A stretch of DNA of 64,000 bases, from contig NZ_JARFML010000015.1 in assembly GCF_029167105.1 (NCBI RefSeq), forward strand, positions 124,001-188,000, given 5' to 3'. Below the pieces are notes generated by a model. That model worked only from the letters and a program-made list of their open reading frames with translations, searched no databases and was not told the DNA's origin. Positions 27,633 to 36,496 of this stretch are shown here, one piece after another. The translations under genes were made by a program, and so were the position numbers. The number at the start of each line of letters is the position of its first letter. The stretch's first letter is position 1. Source of the DNA: Bradyrhizobium yuanmingense. GTDB taxonomy: Bacteria; Pseudomonadota; Alphaproteobacteria; Rhizobiales; Xanthobacteraceae.

Positions 27633-28166
27633 TCATGTTAAGTTGCTTCCGATCATGGAAAACGTTGCAGTTGCGTGCACCGCGAGGGACCCCTTCCCGT
27701 CCCGGACGAAGCCTTCGGTGTAGCTGGTCTGACGCCCCAGCTTGATCACCTTGCCCTCGGCCGAGATCAGCCCCGAGCGGACCGACAGCGGGCGGAGATA
27801 GGTCAGCTTCAGATCGAGGGTCACCGCGCCTTGCCCGGCCTCGAGCCGCGTCGAGATGGCACATCCCATGGCCGTATCGAGCAGCGCCGCGGCGGTCGCG
27901 CCGTGGAGAAGACCGATGGTGTTTTCGAGATCCTCGCGCGGCTCCAGTTCCATGACGATCCGGCCGGGCTCGACCACCGCCATGATGAACCCGATGAGCT
28001 TGGCGAAGGGCGGCGGCGGCAGCCGGCCGTCGCGGATGCCAAGCATGGCATCCATGCCCGACAGGCCCATCGCCGCCCGCGCGACCGGCGCAGGCGCCTG
28101 CCAGTCCACCACGCGCTCGCGCCGTTGCATGGGCGAGAACAGGTCGGGTTGATCGTTATCGGTCAT
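27633..28166 (-). CDS. PaaI-family hot-dog thioesterase
   Basis: The 177-residue protein has a PaaI/4HBT hot-dog domain from about residue 50. The active-site helix region is LLHGATAAALLDTAMG, where HG and the Asp match PaaI-type enzymes. Beta-strands include TLDLKLTYLRPL. It would release acyl groups from CoA. It is divergent from the enoyl-CoA hydratase gene, and its start is 14 bp from the palindrome at 28181. Confidence 0.9.
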   Translation of the reverse strand: MTDNDQPDLFSPMQRRERVVDWQAPAPVARAAMGLSGMDAMLGIRDGRLPPPPFAKLIGFIMAVVEPGRIVMELEPREDLENTIGLLHGATAAALLDTAMGCAISTRLEAGQGAVTLDLKLTYLRPLSVRSGLISAEGKVIKLGRQTSYTEGFVRDGKGSLAVHATATFSMIGSNLT

Positions 28167-28180
28167 GGCAGCCTCTTTAA

Positions 28181-28194
28181 ATGATATATATCAT
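28181..28194. promoter_or_regulatory. Perfect 14-bp palindrome, candidate TetR operator
   Basis: ATGATATATATCAT is its own reverse complement. It is placed between the divergent thioesterase-TetR and enoyl-CoA hydratase transcription units, 14 bp upstream of the thioesterase ATG. Such an AT-rich perfect palindrome stands out in this GC-rich DNA. A related half-site arrangement occurs at 29361-29377 before the thiolase gene. Confidence 0.55.
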
Positions 28195-28322
28195 ACTATG
28201 CCACGGACTTCACGCTTGCAACTCCGCTGCCCTGGCCGCTTGACAAGGAAAGCGTTTCGGCCCGGAAGTGATCCCGACCGGCGCGCCTCGCGCAGGTCCA
28301 CGAAACCTCTCGAGATCTCACG

Positions 28323-29093
28323 ATGGAAATGCTCAACAATCATTGCGGCGTGACGCGGGATGCTCGCGGCGTCGTTCACGTCGCGATCTGCAACGCCGGC
28401 CCGCTCAACATTCTCGGCTCGCCCGTGACCGACGCCGTGCGCGAAGGCCTGCAGCAGCTCGCATCCGACCGCAGCATCCGCGTCGTGGTGCTGCGCGGAC
28501 AGAGCGAGAAGAGCCTGATCGGCGGGGCCGACATCAAGGAGATGGCCGGGCTCGACCAAAAATCCGCGGAGGCCTTCATCAGCCGCCTGCGCGATCTCTG
28601 CGAGGCGGTGCGCGCCTTCCCTGCCCCGGTCATCGCACGCATGCCGGGCTGGTGCCTCGGCGGCGGGCTCGAAGTGGCGGCGGCCTGCGACTTCCGCATC
28701 GCCGCGCACGATGCCCATTTCGGCATGCCCGAGGTACGCGTCGGCATCCCCTCGGTGATTCACGCCGCGCTGCTGCCGCGTCTGATCGGCTGGGCCCGCG
28801 CGCGCTGGCTGGTGATGACGGCGGAGAACATCGACGCCCCCACGGCGCTGGCGTGGGGGCTGGTCGACAAGGTCGCCACGCCCGGCGAGCTGGATGCCGA
28901 GGTCGAGCATCTAGTGAAGGCGCTGCTCGATTGCGGCCCTGAGGCGCTGCGATCGCAGAAGGCACTGCTGCGGCAATGGGAGGAACTTCCGCTGACGGAG
29001 TCGGTGAACCTCAGCGTGAAAGTGTTCGGCGAGTCGTTCCTGACGGACGAGCCGACGCGGCTGATGGGCGCGTTTGTGAACCGGAAGCGATAG
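28323..29093 (+). CDS. Enoyl-CoA hydratase/isomerase family protein
   Basis: The 256-residue crotonase has oxyanion motifs SLIGGADIKEMAG and WCLGGGLEVAAACD, and PEVRVGIPSVIHAALLPRLI in the active-site helix. The first catalytic Glu of true hydratases (usually in the GGGCE position) is Leu-Glu shifted here, as in several hydratase and isomerase paralogues, so the exact reaction is open. It is divergent from the thioesterase-TetR unit and followed by a family C repeat, then the thiolase gene. Confidence 0.9.
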   Translation: MEMLNNHCGVTRDARGVVHVAICNAGPLNILGSPVTDAVREGLQQLASDRSIRVVVLRGQSEKSLIGGADIKEMAGLDQKSAEAFISRLRDLCEAVRAFPAPVIARMPGWCLGGGLEVAAACDFRIAAHDAHFGMPEVRVGIPSVIHAALLPRLIGWARARWLVMTAENIDAPTALAWGLVDKVATPGELDAEVEHLVKALLDCGPEALRSQKALLRQWEELPLTESVNLSVKVFGESFLTDEPTRLMGAFVNRKR

Positions 29094-29131
29094 GCGCGCT
29101 GTGATGGGTTAGACTCTTTCCATTTCAAAGG

Positions 29132-29236
29132 TGTCATGCCCCGGCTTGACCGGGGCATCCAGTACGCCGCAGCCTCTCGGCTCAGTCATAGCCGCCTCTG
29201 GAATACTGGATCGCCCGGTCAAGCCGGGCGATGACA
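29132..29236. repeat. Intergenic palindromic repeat, family C
   Basis: The left end TGTCATGCCCCGGC and right end GCCGGGCGATGACA pair. Each arm folds on itself (CCCCGGCTTGACCGGGG; GCCCGGTCAAGCCGGGC). It is the reverse orientation of the copy at 11989-12091. Confidence 0.8.
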
Positions 29237-29360
29237 ACGGTGTGTGTGGAACGACCAGCGCTTGATCCCATCCCGCACAACCTCCCCCCAATCGCACGAC
29301 CAAATCTCATCCGACCCACGACATTTTCTCATCCCTGCCGCCGTTGCATTTTTTGCGCCG

Positions 29361-29377
29361 CATCATATGATGATCAT
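29361..29377. promoter_or_regulatory. Overlapping palindromes upstream of the thiolase, candidate operator
   Basis: CATCATATGATG (29361-29372) is a perfect palindrome, and ATGATGATCAT (29367-29377) is a second one overlapping it. They lie about 33 bp before the thiolase ATG. They share the ATGAT half-site with the palindrome at 28181 but with different spacing, so a common regulator is possible, not shown. Confidence 0.4.
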
Positions 29378-29409
29378 AATCCTACAAGCCATCGCCAGGG
29401 AGTCCCGTC

Positions 29410-30600
29410 ATGGCCGAAGCCGCCGATCCCGTCGTCATCGTCTCCGCCGCCCGCACTCCGCTCGGCCGCTTCATGGGCGAATTGTCGCCGCTTGCTGCGC
29501 ACAAGCTCGGCTCGCACGTGATCGGGGCGGCGCTGGAGCGCGCCAAGCTCGCGCCCGAGAAGGTCGACGAGGTCTTGATGGGCTGCGTGCTGCCGGCAGG
29601 CCAGGCGCCGGCGCGGCAGGCAGCGCGGAGCGCCGGTCTGCCCGATGCGACCGGTGCCACCACCGTCAACAAGGTCTGCGGTTCCGGCATGAAGGCGACC
29701 ATGCTGGCGCACGACATCATCCGCGCCGGCTCGGCCGAGATCGTCGTCTCCGGCGGCATGGAGAGCATGAGCAACGCGCCCTATCTGCTCGCCAAGGCGC
29801 GCGGCGGCTATCGCGCCGGCCATGACCGCATCATCGACCACATGATGATGGACGGGCTGGAGGACGCCTATGAGACCGGCCGTTCCATGGGCGATTTCGG
29901 CGAAGCGACCGCGGAAGCCTATCAATTCACCCGCAAGGACCAGGACGCCTATGCGATGGAGACGCTCAGTCGCGCGCGCAAGGCGGTCGAAGGCGGCGCG
30001 TTCAAGGCCGAGATCGCGCCGATCACGCTGACCGAGAAAGCAGGTCCCCGCATCATCGCCAATGACGAGCATCCGCTGAAAGTCGATCCGGCCAAGATTC
30101 CCGGATTGAAGCCAGCGTTCCGCGCTAACGGCACCATCACGCCCGCGGCCTCCTCCGCCAATGCCGACGGCGCCGCTGCGCTGGTGCTGACGAAGCGCTC
30201 GCTGGCCGATCGGAGCGGATTGCCAATCCTCGCCGAGATCAAGGGCCACGCCACCCACAGCCAGGAGCCGCAATGGTTCACCACGGCGCCGATCCCGGCG
30301 ATCCGCAAGCTGCTGGACAAAGTCGGCTGGGCTGCCTCCGACGTCGACCTGTTCGAGATCAACGAGGCCTTCGCGGTGGTGGCGATGGCCGCGCAGCGCG
30401 ATCTCGGCATTCCCAGGGAGAAGCTGAACATCCACGGCGGCGCCTGCGCGCTGGGCCATCCCATCGGCGCCACAGGTGCGCGGCTGATCGTGACGCTGCT
30501 GCATGCGCTCGAGGCGAACAACCTCAAGCGCGGGGTTGCGTCGCTCTGCATCGGCGGCGGAGAAGCGACCGCGATTGCGGTGGAGCGCCGCGCCCGCTGA
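29410..30600 (+). CDS. Acetyl-CoA acetyltransferase (thiolase)
   Basis: The 396-residue thiolase II has the nucleophile Cys in NKVCGSGMKA, the second catalytic set in FEINEAFAVVA and GHPIGATGARL, and the acid/base Cys in SLCIGGGEATA. It joins two acetyl-CoA or cleaves acetoacetyl-CoA and 3-ketoacyl-CoA in the cytosol. The Shine-Dalgarno is AGGGAG. It follows the enoyl-CoA hydratase on the same strand, with palindromes in front, so it may have its own promoter. Confidence 0.96.
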   Translation: MAEAADPVVIVSAARTPLGRFMGELSPLAAHKLGSHVIGAALERAKLAPEKVDEVLMGCVLPAGQAPARQAARSAGLPDATGATTVNKVCGSGMKATMLAHDIIRAGSAEIVVSGGMESMSNAPYLLAKARGGYRAGHDRIIDHMMMDGLEDAYETGRSMGDFGEATAEAYQFTRKDQDAYAMETLSRARKAVEGGAFKAEIAPITLTEKAGPRIIANDEHPLKVDPAKIPGLKPAFRANGTITPAASSANADGAAALVLTKRSLADRSGLPILAEIKGHATHSQEPQWFTTAPIPAIRKLLDKVGWAASDVDLFEINEAFAVVAMAAQRDLGIPREKLNIHGGACALGHPIGATGARLIVTLLHALEANNLKRGVASLCIGGGEATAIAVERRAR

Positions 30601-30710
30601 CGCAGACGTCCGAAAACGAGGGAACTCTGTCATTTGCGACAGACACATCCCGTGTCATTCTCTACACTGACGCAGGTCTGTTGCGGCCTGCCCATCCACG
30701 TTGAGGCCCG

Positions 30711-32000
30711 ATGATCTCGAACTGGCTCGCGGCAGCACTCTCCCGCCGCAACATCCACTACGGCTGGGTGATGGTCGGCGTGACCTTCCTCACCGCGCTG
30801 ATCAGCGCCGGCACGGTCGGCGCGCCCGGCGTGTTCATCGTGCCCCTTCAGAAGGAATTTGGCTGGAGCACGGCGGAGATTTCGTCCGCGCTGTCGATCC
30901 GCTTCATCCTGTTCGGGCTGATGGCGCCGTTCGCGGCCGCCCTGCTCAACCGCTATGGCCTGCGCAACGTCACGCTGGCAGCACAGCTGATCGTGGTCTC
31001 GGCGCTCGTGCTCTCGCTCGGCATGACGGAGGTCTGGCAGCTCATCGCCCTCTGGGGCGTGGTGATCGGGATCGGAACCGGCATGACTGCCTTGGTGCTC
31101 GGCGCGACCATCGCCACGCGCTGGTTCGCGGCAAGGCGCGGCCTCGTCGTCGGCATCATGACCGCAAGCGTTGCCACCGGGCAGCTCGTGTTCCTGCCGC
31201 TGCTGGCGAGCCTCACCGAACGCTACGGCTGGCGTCTCGCGCTCGGCCTGGTCTGCATCATGCTCGTTATTTCGTCGCTCGCGGTGCTGCTCGCGATGCG
31301 CGACCGGCCGAGCGATGTCGGCCTGCGGCCGTTCGGTGACGAGGGCACCGAGCCCCTGCCCGCGCCGCCAGTCAGCCACGGCTCGATCACGGGCGTTGCG
31401 CTTGGGACGCTACGCGACGCCTCGACGTCGATGGCGTTCTGGATCCTGTTCGCGACCTTCTTCGTCTGCGGCGCCTCCACCAACGGGCTCGTGCAGGTGC
31501 ACCTGATCCCGATGTGCCTGGATTTCGGCATCCCGCAGGTGCAGGCGGCGAGCCTGCTCGCGGCGATGGGCATCTTCGACTTCTTCGGCACGATCATGTC
31601 GGGCTGGCTGTCGGACCGCTACGACAATCGCTGGCTGCTGTTCTGGTACTACGGTTTGCGCGGGCTCTCGCTGATCTTCCTCCCCTTCAGCGATTTCTCG
31701 TTCTACGGGCTCTCGTTGTTCGCGATGTTCTATGGCCTCGACTGGATCGCGACGGTGCCGCCGACGGTACGGCTCACCGCGCAAAAGTTCGGACCCGAGC
31801 GCGCCAATCTGGTGTTCGGCTGGATCTTCGCCGGCCACCAGCTCGGCGCTGGTGCCGCGGCGTTCGGCGCCGGGTTCTCGCGGACGGTCTACCAGAGCTA
31901 TCTGCCCGCCTTCTTCATCGCCGGCGCGCTCTGCATGTTCGCGGCCTTGATCGTGCTGGCGCTGTCGCGGCAGCCGAAACTGCAGCCGGCGGCGGCCTGA
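30711..32000 (+). CDS. MFS transporter, monocarboxylate/oxalate-formate-like
   Basis: The 429-residue inner-membrane carrier has about 12 predicted helices. N-terminal text IHYGWVMVGVTFL and PLQKEFGWSTAEIS are typical of the group that includes OFA and monocarboxylate transporters. The loop 8-9 motif GWLSDRYDNRWLL matches the MFS signature. The ATG follows TTGAGGCCCG. It probably takes up or exports a small organic acid; the adjacent D-2-hydroxyacid dehydrogenase gene fits a hydroxyacid, by inference. Confidence 0.88.
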   Translation: MISNWLAAALSRRNIHYGWVMVGVTFLTALISAGTVGAPGVFIVPLQKEFGWSTAEISSALSIRFILFGLMAPFAAALLNRYGLRNVTLAAQLIVVSALVLSLGMTEVWQLIALWGVVIGIGTGMTALVLGATIATRWFAARRGLVVGIMTASVATGQLVFLPLLASLTERYGWRLALGLVCIMLVISSLAVLLAMRDRPSDVGLRPFGDEGTEPLPAPPVSHGSITGVALGTLRDASTSMAFWILFATFFVCGASTNGLVQVHLIPMCLDFGIPQVQAASLLAAMGIFDFFGTIMSGWLSDRYDNRWLLFWYYGLRGLSLIFLPFSDFSFYGLSLFAMFYGLDWIATVPPTVRLTAQKFGPERANLVFGWIFAGHQLGAGAAAFGAGFSRTVYQSYLPAFFIAGALCMFAALIVLALSRQPKLQPAAA

Positions 32001-32164
32001 AGCCGGCTTACGACCCGATCGCAATGGTGACGCCGGACCCGGCGGCGTCACCATCCGCAAGTCGCGCTCGGCCACATTCCCATTAGACTCCTCGCGCCAA
32101 ACGTGGACAATGCCCTCCGCACGTCATCGTGCGCAGTGCACACCAAGATGCGCCAGAGGAAACA

Positions 32165-33640
32165 ATGCCGGCTGCCTTCCCATCGTCCCCGCCCATCATC
32201 CCAACCGCCCCCGTGACCGCCGAGATGCGCGATGCGTTGCGCGCGATCGTCGGCGAGAAAGGCCTGATCGAGGACGAGCACGGCAAGCAGCCGTTCGTGA
32301 CGGATTGGCGCGGATTGCTGGTCGGCAGCGCCGGCGCGGTCATTCGCCCTGGGAGCACCGAGGAGGTCTCGAAAGTGGTCCGGCTCTGCCATGAGCAGGG
32401 CGTCGCGATCGTGCCGCAGGGCGGCAACACCGGCCTGATGGGCGGGGCGACGCCCTGGCCTGCCCACACCGGCATCGTGCTGTCGCTCGGCCGCATGAAC
32501 CGCGTGCTGGATGTCGATCCCGTCGGCTATTCGATGACGGTCGAGGCCGGATGCGTGTTGCAGACGCTTCAGGAGACCGCAAGCGAGCACGACCGCTTCC
32601 TGCCGCTCAGCCTCGGTGCCCAGGGCTCCTGCATGATCGGCGGCAATCTCTCCACCAACGCCGGCGGCGTGCAGGTGCTGCGCTACGGCAATGCGCGCAA
32701 TCTCGTGCTGGGGCTCGAGGTCGTGCTGCCGAATGGCGAGATCTGGAACGGATTGCGCGCGCTCAAGAAGGACAACACCGGCTACGACCTCAAGCATTTG
32801 TTCATGGGCGCCGAGGGGACGCTGGGCATCATCACCAAGGCCGTGCTCAAGCTGTGGCCGGCGCCGAAAGACGTCTGTACGGCGTGGCTGGCGGTCCGCG
32901 ATCCCCGCGCGGCGCTGGAAATCCTGTCCGAGGCGCACGCGGCGTCCGAGGACAATGTCAGCTCCTGCGAGCTGCTCAGCCGGGCGGCAATCGACCTTTC
33001 CCTGCGCCACATTCCCGGCACGCAGGATCCGCTGAAGGCGGACACGCCCTGGTATCTGCTGCTGGAATGGTCGTCGGCGCGGGCGCGCCAGGACGGAACC
33101 GAGGGCATGTCCGGCAAGATGGAGCAGTTTCTCGCCGATCAACTCGAAGCCGGCCGCGTGCTGGATGCGGCGATCGCGCACACATTCGGTCAATCGCGCA
33201 ACATGTGGCGCATCCGCGAAGCCATGGCGGAAGCCTCCCGCGCCGAGGGACCGGGGATCAGCTTCGACGTGTCGGTGGCGATCTCGGGGATTCCGGAGTT
33301 CATCGACAAGGGCCTCAAGGCCGTGCTCGACATTCTCCCGACCATCCGGCCCTATCCGCTCGGGCACATCGGCGACGGCAATCTGCACTTTTCGTTCATG
33401 GGGCCGAAGGGCATGGACCAGCAGACGCTGAACCAGTACACGGCCGCCATCACGCGCGCCGTGAACGATCTCGTCACCTCGATGGGCGGCTCGATCTCGG
33501 CGGAGCACGGCATCGGCATCGACAAGCTCGACGAGCTCAGCCACTACCGCTCGAAGACCGAGCTCGACATCATGCGCACCATCAAACGCGCGCTCGATCC
33601 GCAGAACATCATGAATCCCGGCAAGGTGCTCCGGCTGTGA
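32165..33640 (+). CDS. FAD-linked D-2-hydroxyacid dehydrogenase (GlcD/D2HGDH type)
   Basis: The 491-residue protein has an FAD-binding type 4 (PCMH) domain: PQGGNTGLMGGATP is the FAD loop and GGNLSTNAGG the second contact. A cap domain and the C-terminal FAD-oxidase region (HIGDGNLHFSF, AEHGIGIDK) follow. These metal- and substrate-binding His motifs match D-2-hydroxyglutarate and D-lactate dehydrogenases. ATG 32165 follows AGAGGAAACA. Electron acceptor and exact substrate are unknown. Confidence 0.93.
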   Translation: MPAAFPSSPPIIPTAPVTAEMRDALRAIVGEKGLIEDEHGKQPFVTDWRGLLVGSAGAVIRPGSTEEVSKVVRLCHEQGVAIVPQGGNTGLMGGATPWPAHTGIVLSLGRMNRVLDVDPVGYSMTVEAGCVLQTLQETASEHDRFLPLSLGAQGSCMIGGNLSTNAGGVQVLRYGNARNLVLGLEVVLPNGEIWNGLRALKKDNTGYDLKHLFMGAEGTLGIITKAVLKLWPAPKDVCTAWLAVRDPRAALEILSEAHAASEDNVSSCELLSRAAIDLSLRHIPGTQDPLKADTPWYLLLEWSSARARQDGTEGMSGKMEQFLADQLEAGRVLDAAIAHTFGQSRNMWRIREAMAEASRAEGPGISFDVSVAISGIPEFIDKGLKAVLDILPTIRPYPLGHIGDGNLHFSFMGPKGMDQQTLNQYTAAITRAVNDLVTSMGGSISAEHGIGIDKLDELSHYRSKTELDIMRTIKRALDPQNIMNPGKVLRL

Positions 33641-33730
33641 TCGGCTGGGCGCCGACGCCAATAATTTATTCAGCGTTGGCGGGCCGCAAAGATGTTGCGA
33701 CCCGTCCGCGGTTCTTAGAGTGCGCTGTCC

Positions 33731-34348
33731 TCAAGCCACCGAGCCGCCGCGCGGGTTGACAATCGTATACCCTCGCAGCGAACGCGCGTGGATTCGCGTC
33801 GCGCGCCCACCCGAGTTGGCGTCATAGGCCATCCAGACGTCGCCTCCGAGGTGCTGCTCAAGGACAAAAACGTGTCCTCGTCGCGCGGCAACCATTCCCG
33901 GTGCGGGTGACGTCCGCGGAAAGCGGAGCCAATTGGACGCAAGATTCAATTCCGGCACGATACGGCCGAACACGCGCAGAGCCGCTCCGCAGCCGCAGAA
34001 CGACGAAGGGCAACCGGCCGGACGGCCACCGACAATGCGAGTGCCGTGGGCACCGGAGACGGTCGCCGGCGTTGCCGTGCTCCCAGCAGCCGGCGTTGTC
34101 GTGCTCCCAGCATCAGTCACTGTCAGTTGTGTCGAGCGGTATGCTTGCAGTGTGGGCCTGGAGATCAGCGAAGATCTTGAGGCCAGTGAGGGCCTGGAAA
34201 CCCGCTCGCGTCGCGTCTGCGAATACGAGAAGTCGCAGGGCATGGTGACGTTGCATTCAGGAGCTTGATGAAGGCGATAAGGGCGCGCTTCCGAAGCGAT
34301 AGAACCCAGGATAACGAGGACGCACGCAGAAAATACTCGCTTGAACAT
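33731..34348 (-). CDS. Secreted hypothetical protein with a CHAP/NlpC-P60-like Cys-His-Asn pattern
   Basis: The protein has 205 residues and begins with a signal peptide (MFKRVFSACVLVILGSIASEA). A Ser/Thr/Ala-rich low-complexity stretch follows at roughly residues 75-100. The C-terminal 100 residues hold CPSSFCGCGAAL, RRGHVFVLEQ and YDANSGG. The order Cys, then GHV before a beta-strand, then Asn is that of CHAP and NlpC/P60 cysteine peptidases or amidases. I recognise this as a rhizobial family of unknown function; enzymatic activity is inference. A stand-alone gene. ATG 34348 gives the signal peptide; the longer frame does not. Confidence 0.65.
   Translation of the reverse strand: MFKRVFSACVLVILGSIASEARPYRLHQAPECNVTMPCDFSYSQTRRERVSRPSLASRSSLISRPTLQAYRSTQLTVTDAGSTTTPAAGSTATPATVSGAHGTRIVGGRPAGCPSSFCGCGAALRVFGRIVPELNLASNWLRFPRTSPAPGMVAARRGHVFVLEQHLGGDVWMAYDANSGGRATRIHARSLRGYTIVNPRGGSVA
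34068..34115. repeat. Two tandem 24-bp repeats in the secreted protein gene
   Basis: Units at 34068-34091 and 34092-34115 both read GGCGTTG-C/T-CGTGCTCCCAGCA and then differ. They encode the repeated Thr/Ala/Pro-rich linker of the secreted protein, so copy number may vary between strains. Confidence 0.6.
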
Positions 34349-34626
34349 TGCAGGACTCCAAATGAGAGACCCTGCCCCGGGCAAACAGACCAATAACAGT
34401 TTGGCTGAAATGGGCCTAAAGCGCGGCTGAAAATGGCTGCGATCGTGCGCCACGACTGCACGGTCTCATAGCCTACACGTAGCGCCTGAGACGATTAACT
34501 CGCAGCGCTCGAATGCTCGATCAGCGCGTCAAGCTCGCGGCATGCAACCAAGTCGGACCGGCGAGGCAAGTATCCATCAGCGCTCCTCCTCCCCGCACTG
34601 CCCGGATCGCCAGAACTCGTTGCCGC

Positions 34627-36324
34627 TCATTGCATGATCGCGGCCGCGATCTTCTCCGCCGACATCAACGCGGGAAAGTTGGTGTTGGCACATGGCACCA
34701 CCGGGAAGATCGAGGCATCGACGACGCGCAGGCCCTGCACGCCTTTGACGCGGCCCTGATTGTCGACCACCGTCATTGGATCCTCAGTGCGGCCCATTCG
34801 GCATGAGCACGAGGCGTGCCAGACGCCGATCGTCGCCTTGCGCACGAAGGCTTCCAGCGCCTCGTCGTCGTTCATCACCTGATCGAAGGTGAAGCCTTCG
34901 ACGACGAAATTGTCGATCATGTAGTGACGCAGCGCCGCCGGCCCGTCCATCAGGGTCGCGGCGATCGTGGTGAGAATTTTGTTCCTGGTGTTGACCACGC
35001 CGATCTTGCGGACGCGATCGGTATAGGCGGCCGGAAACGGCTTGTCCGTCACCTTCCTGACCGCCTCGCTCATCTGGATCGCCGCCATCTTGCGGAAACC
35101 GCTCATCAGGCGATCGAGATCGCGGCGGTCGGACAGCAGGTTGAACTCGACGATCGGCTCTGCCGAGGGATCGCGCGAGGCGAGCTTGACCTGTCCGGTC
35201 TCGGAATAGGTCTTGTTGACGAAGGTCAGGAGCGAGCCGATCTGCGCGCCGACGGCGTGCCATGCCGATTTGCTGATGACGACGACGAACATGTCGCCCT
35301 TGGGCACATCAGGCAGCCCGGAGGAGTAACGCAGGCCGAGCTGCATGTGACGCCTGGTGTGCTCGTTCATGCGCGCGCCGCGGCGGACAAAGGACGACAG
35401 CGAGATCGACGGATGATCCATCAGGCGCTGGCCGACCCCCGGCAAGGCCGCCAGCACGGGAATGCCCAGGTCCTTGAGGTGGCCGATGGGGCCGATGCCG
35501 GCGCGGAGCAGATGCGCCGGCGAATGGATGGCGCCGCTGGAGAGGATGATCTCGCGTCCGCGGAATTCCTGCTCGCGTCCGTCGACCATCGCCTTCACGC
35601 CGACGCAGCGCGTGCCTTCGAACAGCAGCTCGCGGACGACCGTGTTGGTCGAGATCGCAAGGTTCGAACGCGCGCGGGTGTCGCGATCGAGATAACCCAT
35701 CGCGGCCGAGACGCGCTGCTCGGCCTGGTTGGAATGCGTCACCGGGAAAAAGCCGTCGACGAATTCGCCATTCTGGTCCGGCAGGAATTGATGGCCGGCC
35801 TGCTGGAAGGCCTGCGCGAACGCCTCCGAATGCCGCGTCCAGTGCTCACGCGGGATGCGGCGGACCGGGATCCGGCCGTCCTTGCCGTGATAGGGTCCGT
35901 CGAAATCGAGGTCGCGCTCCACCTTCTTGAAGAACGGCAGCACGTCGGCCCACGACCACCCTTCGGCGCCGCGCGCCTCCCATTCGTCGTAGTCGGTTGG
36001 GGCGCCGCGGTTGGCCATCTGCCCGTTGATCGACGAGCCGCCGCCCAGCACGCGTGCCTGCTCGTATTTGCGCAGAGGCGGACGCGCTTCGTTCGGATTG
36101 TTGTGGCTGACGACCTGCGTCGTGACCTTGAGCTCGGTCCAGTGAAAGCGCGGATCGAAATAGGCTGTGCCGGGATAGCTGTCCCTGATCTCGGCCGGCT
36201 CGTTGCCGGGCGGGGTGTCCTGACCGGCTTCGCACAGCAGGACCTTGTTGGCACTCCTGGCGGAGAGCCGGTGGGCCAGCACGGAGCCCGCCGAGCCGCC
36301 ACCCACGATGATGAAGTCGTACAC
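34627..36324 (-). CDS. GMC-family FAD oxidoreductase (choline dehydrogenase-like)
   Basis: The 565-residue GMC flavoenzyme has the N-terminal FAD motif FIIVGGGSAGSVLAHRL, the PROSITE-like ARVLGGGSSINGQM, and LSSGAIHSPAHLLRAGIG. The catalytic His is in GVWHASCSCRMG and the second polar residue in CANTNFPALMSAE, where Asn replaces the usual His, as is seen in choline dehydrogenase relatives. It oxidises an alcohol; substrate unknown. GTG start behind AGAGGAAGCG. It follows the carboxylase gene on the same strand after a family F repeat, in an IclR-regulated cluster. Confidence 0.92.
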   Translation of the reverse strand: MYDFIIVGGGSAGSVLAHRLSARSANKVLLCEAGQDTPPGNEPAEIRDSYPGTAYFDPRFHWTELKVTTQVVSHNNPNEARPPLRKYEQARVLGGGSSINGQMANRGAPTDYDEWEARGAEGWSWADVLPFFKKVERDLDFDGPYHGKDGRIPVRRIPREHWTRHSEAFAQAFQQAGHQFLPDQNGEFVDGFFPVTHSNQAEQRVSAAMGYLDRDTRARSNLAISTNTVVRELLFEGTRCVGVKAMVDGREQEFRGREIILSSGAIHSPAHLLRAGIGPIGHLKDLGIPVLAALPGVGQRLMDHPSISLSSFVRRGARMNEHTRRHMQLGLRYSSGLPDVPKGDMFVVVISKSAWHAVGAQIGSLLTFVNKTYSETGQVKLASRDPSAEPIVEFNLLSDRRDLDRLMSGFRKMAAIQMSEAVRKVTDKPFPAAYTDRVRKIGVVNTRNKILTTIAATLMDGPAALRHYMIDNFVVEGFTFDQVMNDDEALEAFVRKATIGVWHASCSCRMGRTEDPMTVVDNQGRVKGVQGLRVVDASIFPVVPCANTNFPALMSAEKIAAAIMQ

Positions 36325-36394
36325 GATTGGCGCTTCCTCTTGTTCTTGTTGGGGGAGCTTAGCGCGTTATTGTTTTCTGCTGGAAGGGCTTTGA

Positions 36395-36473
36395 GTGTCC
36401 CGGACGCTCTGCAGCGCACCACCGCCGGACGATGCTTCGCATCTTCGGCAGCGCTGCGCTGCGTCCGGGGCAC
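36395..36473. repeat. Intergenic palindromic repeat, family F (GTGTCCCGGACGC)
   Basis: The left end GTGTCCCGGACGC and right end GCGTCCGGGGCAC pair, with GCAGCGCACCA/GCAGCGCTGCG text inside. Only one copy of this family is in the window. It separates the GMC gene from the carboxylase gene. Confidence 0.7.
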
Positions 36474-36496
36474 GAGCGTCATGACTTGGCACAATG

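Noticed and set aside
32048..33661. A 537-residue minus-strand frame opposite the D-2-hydroxyacid dehydrogenase
   Set aside because: Antisense shadow. The plus-strand frame shows all FAD-binding motifs.
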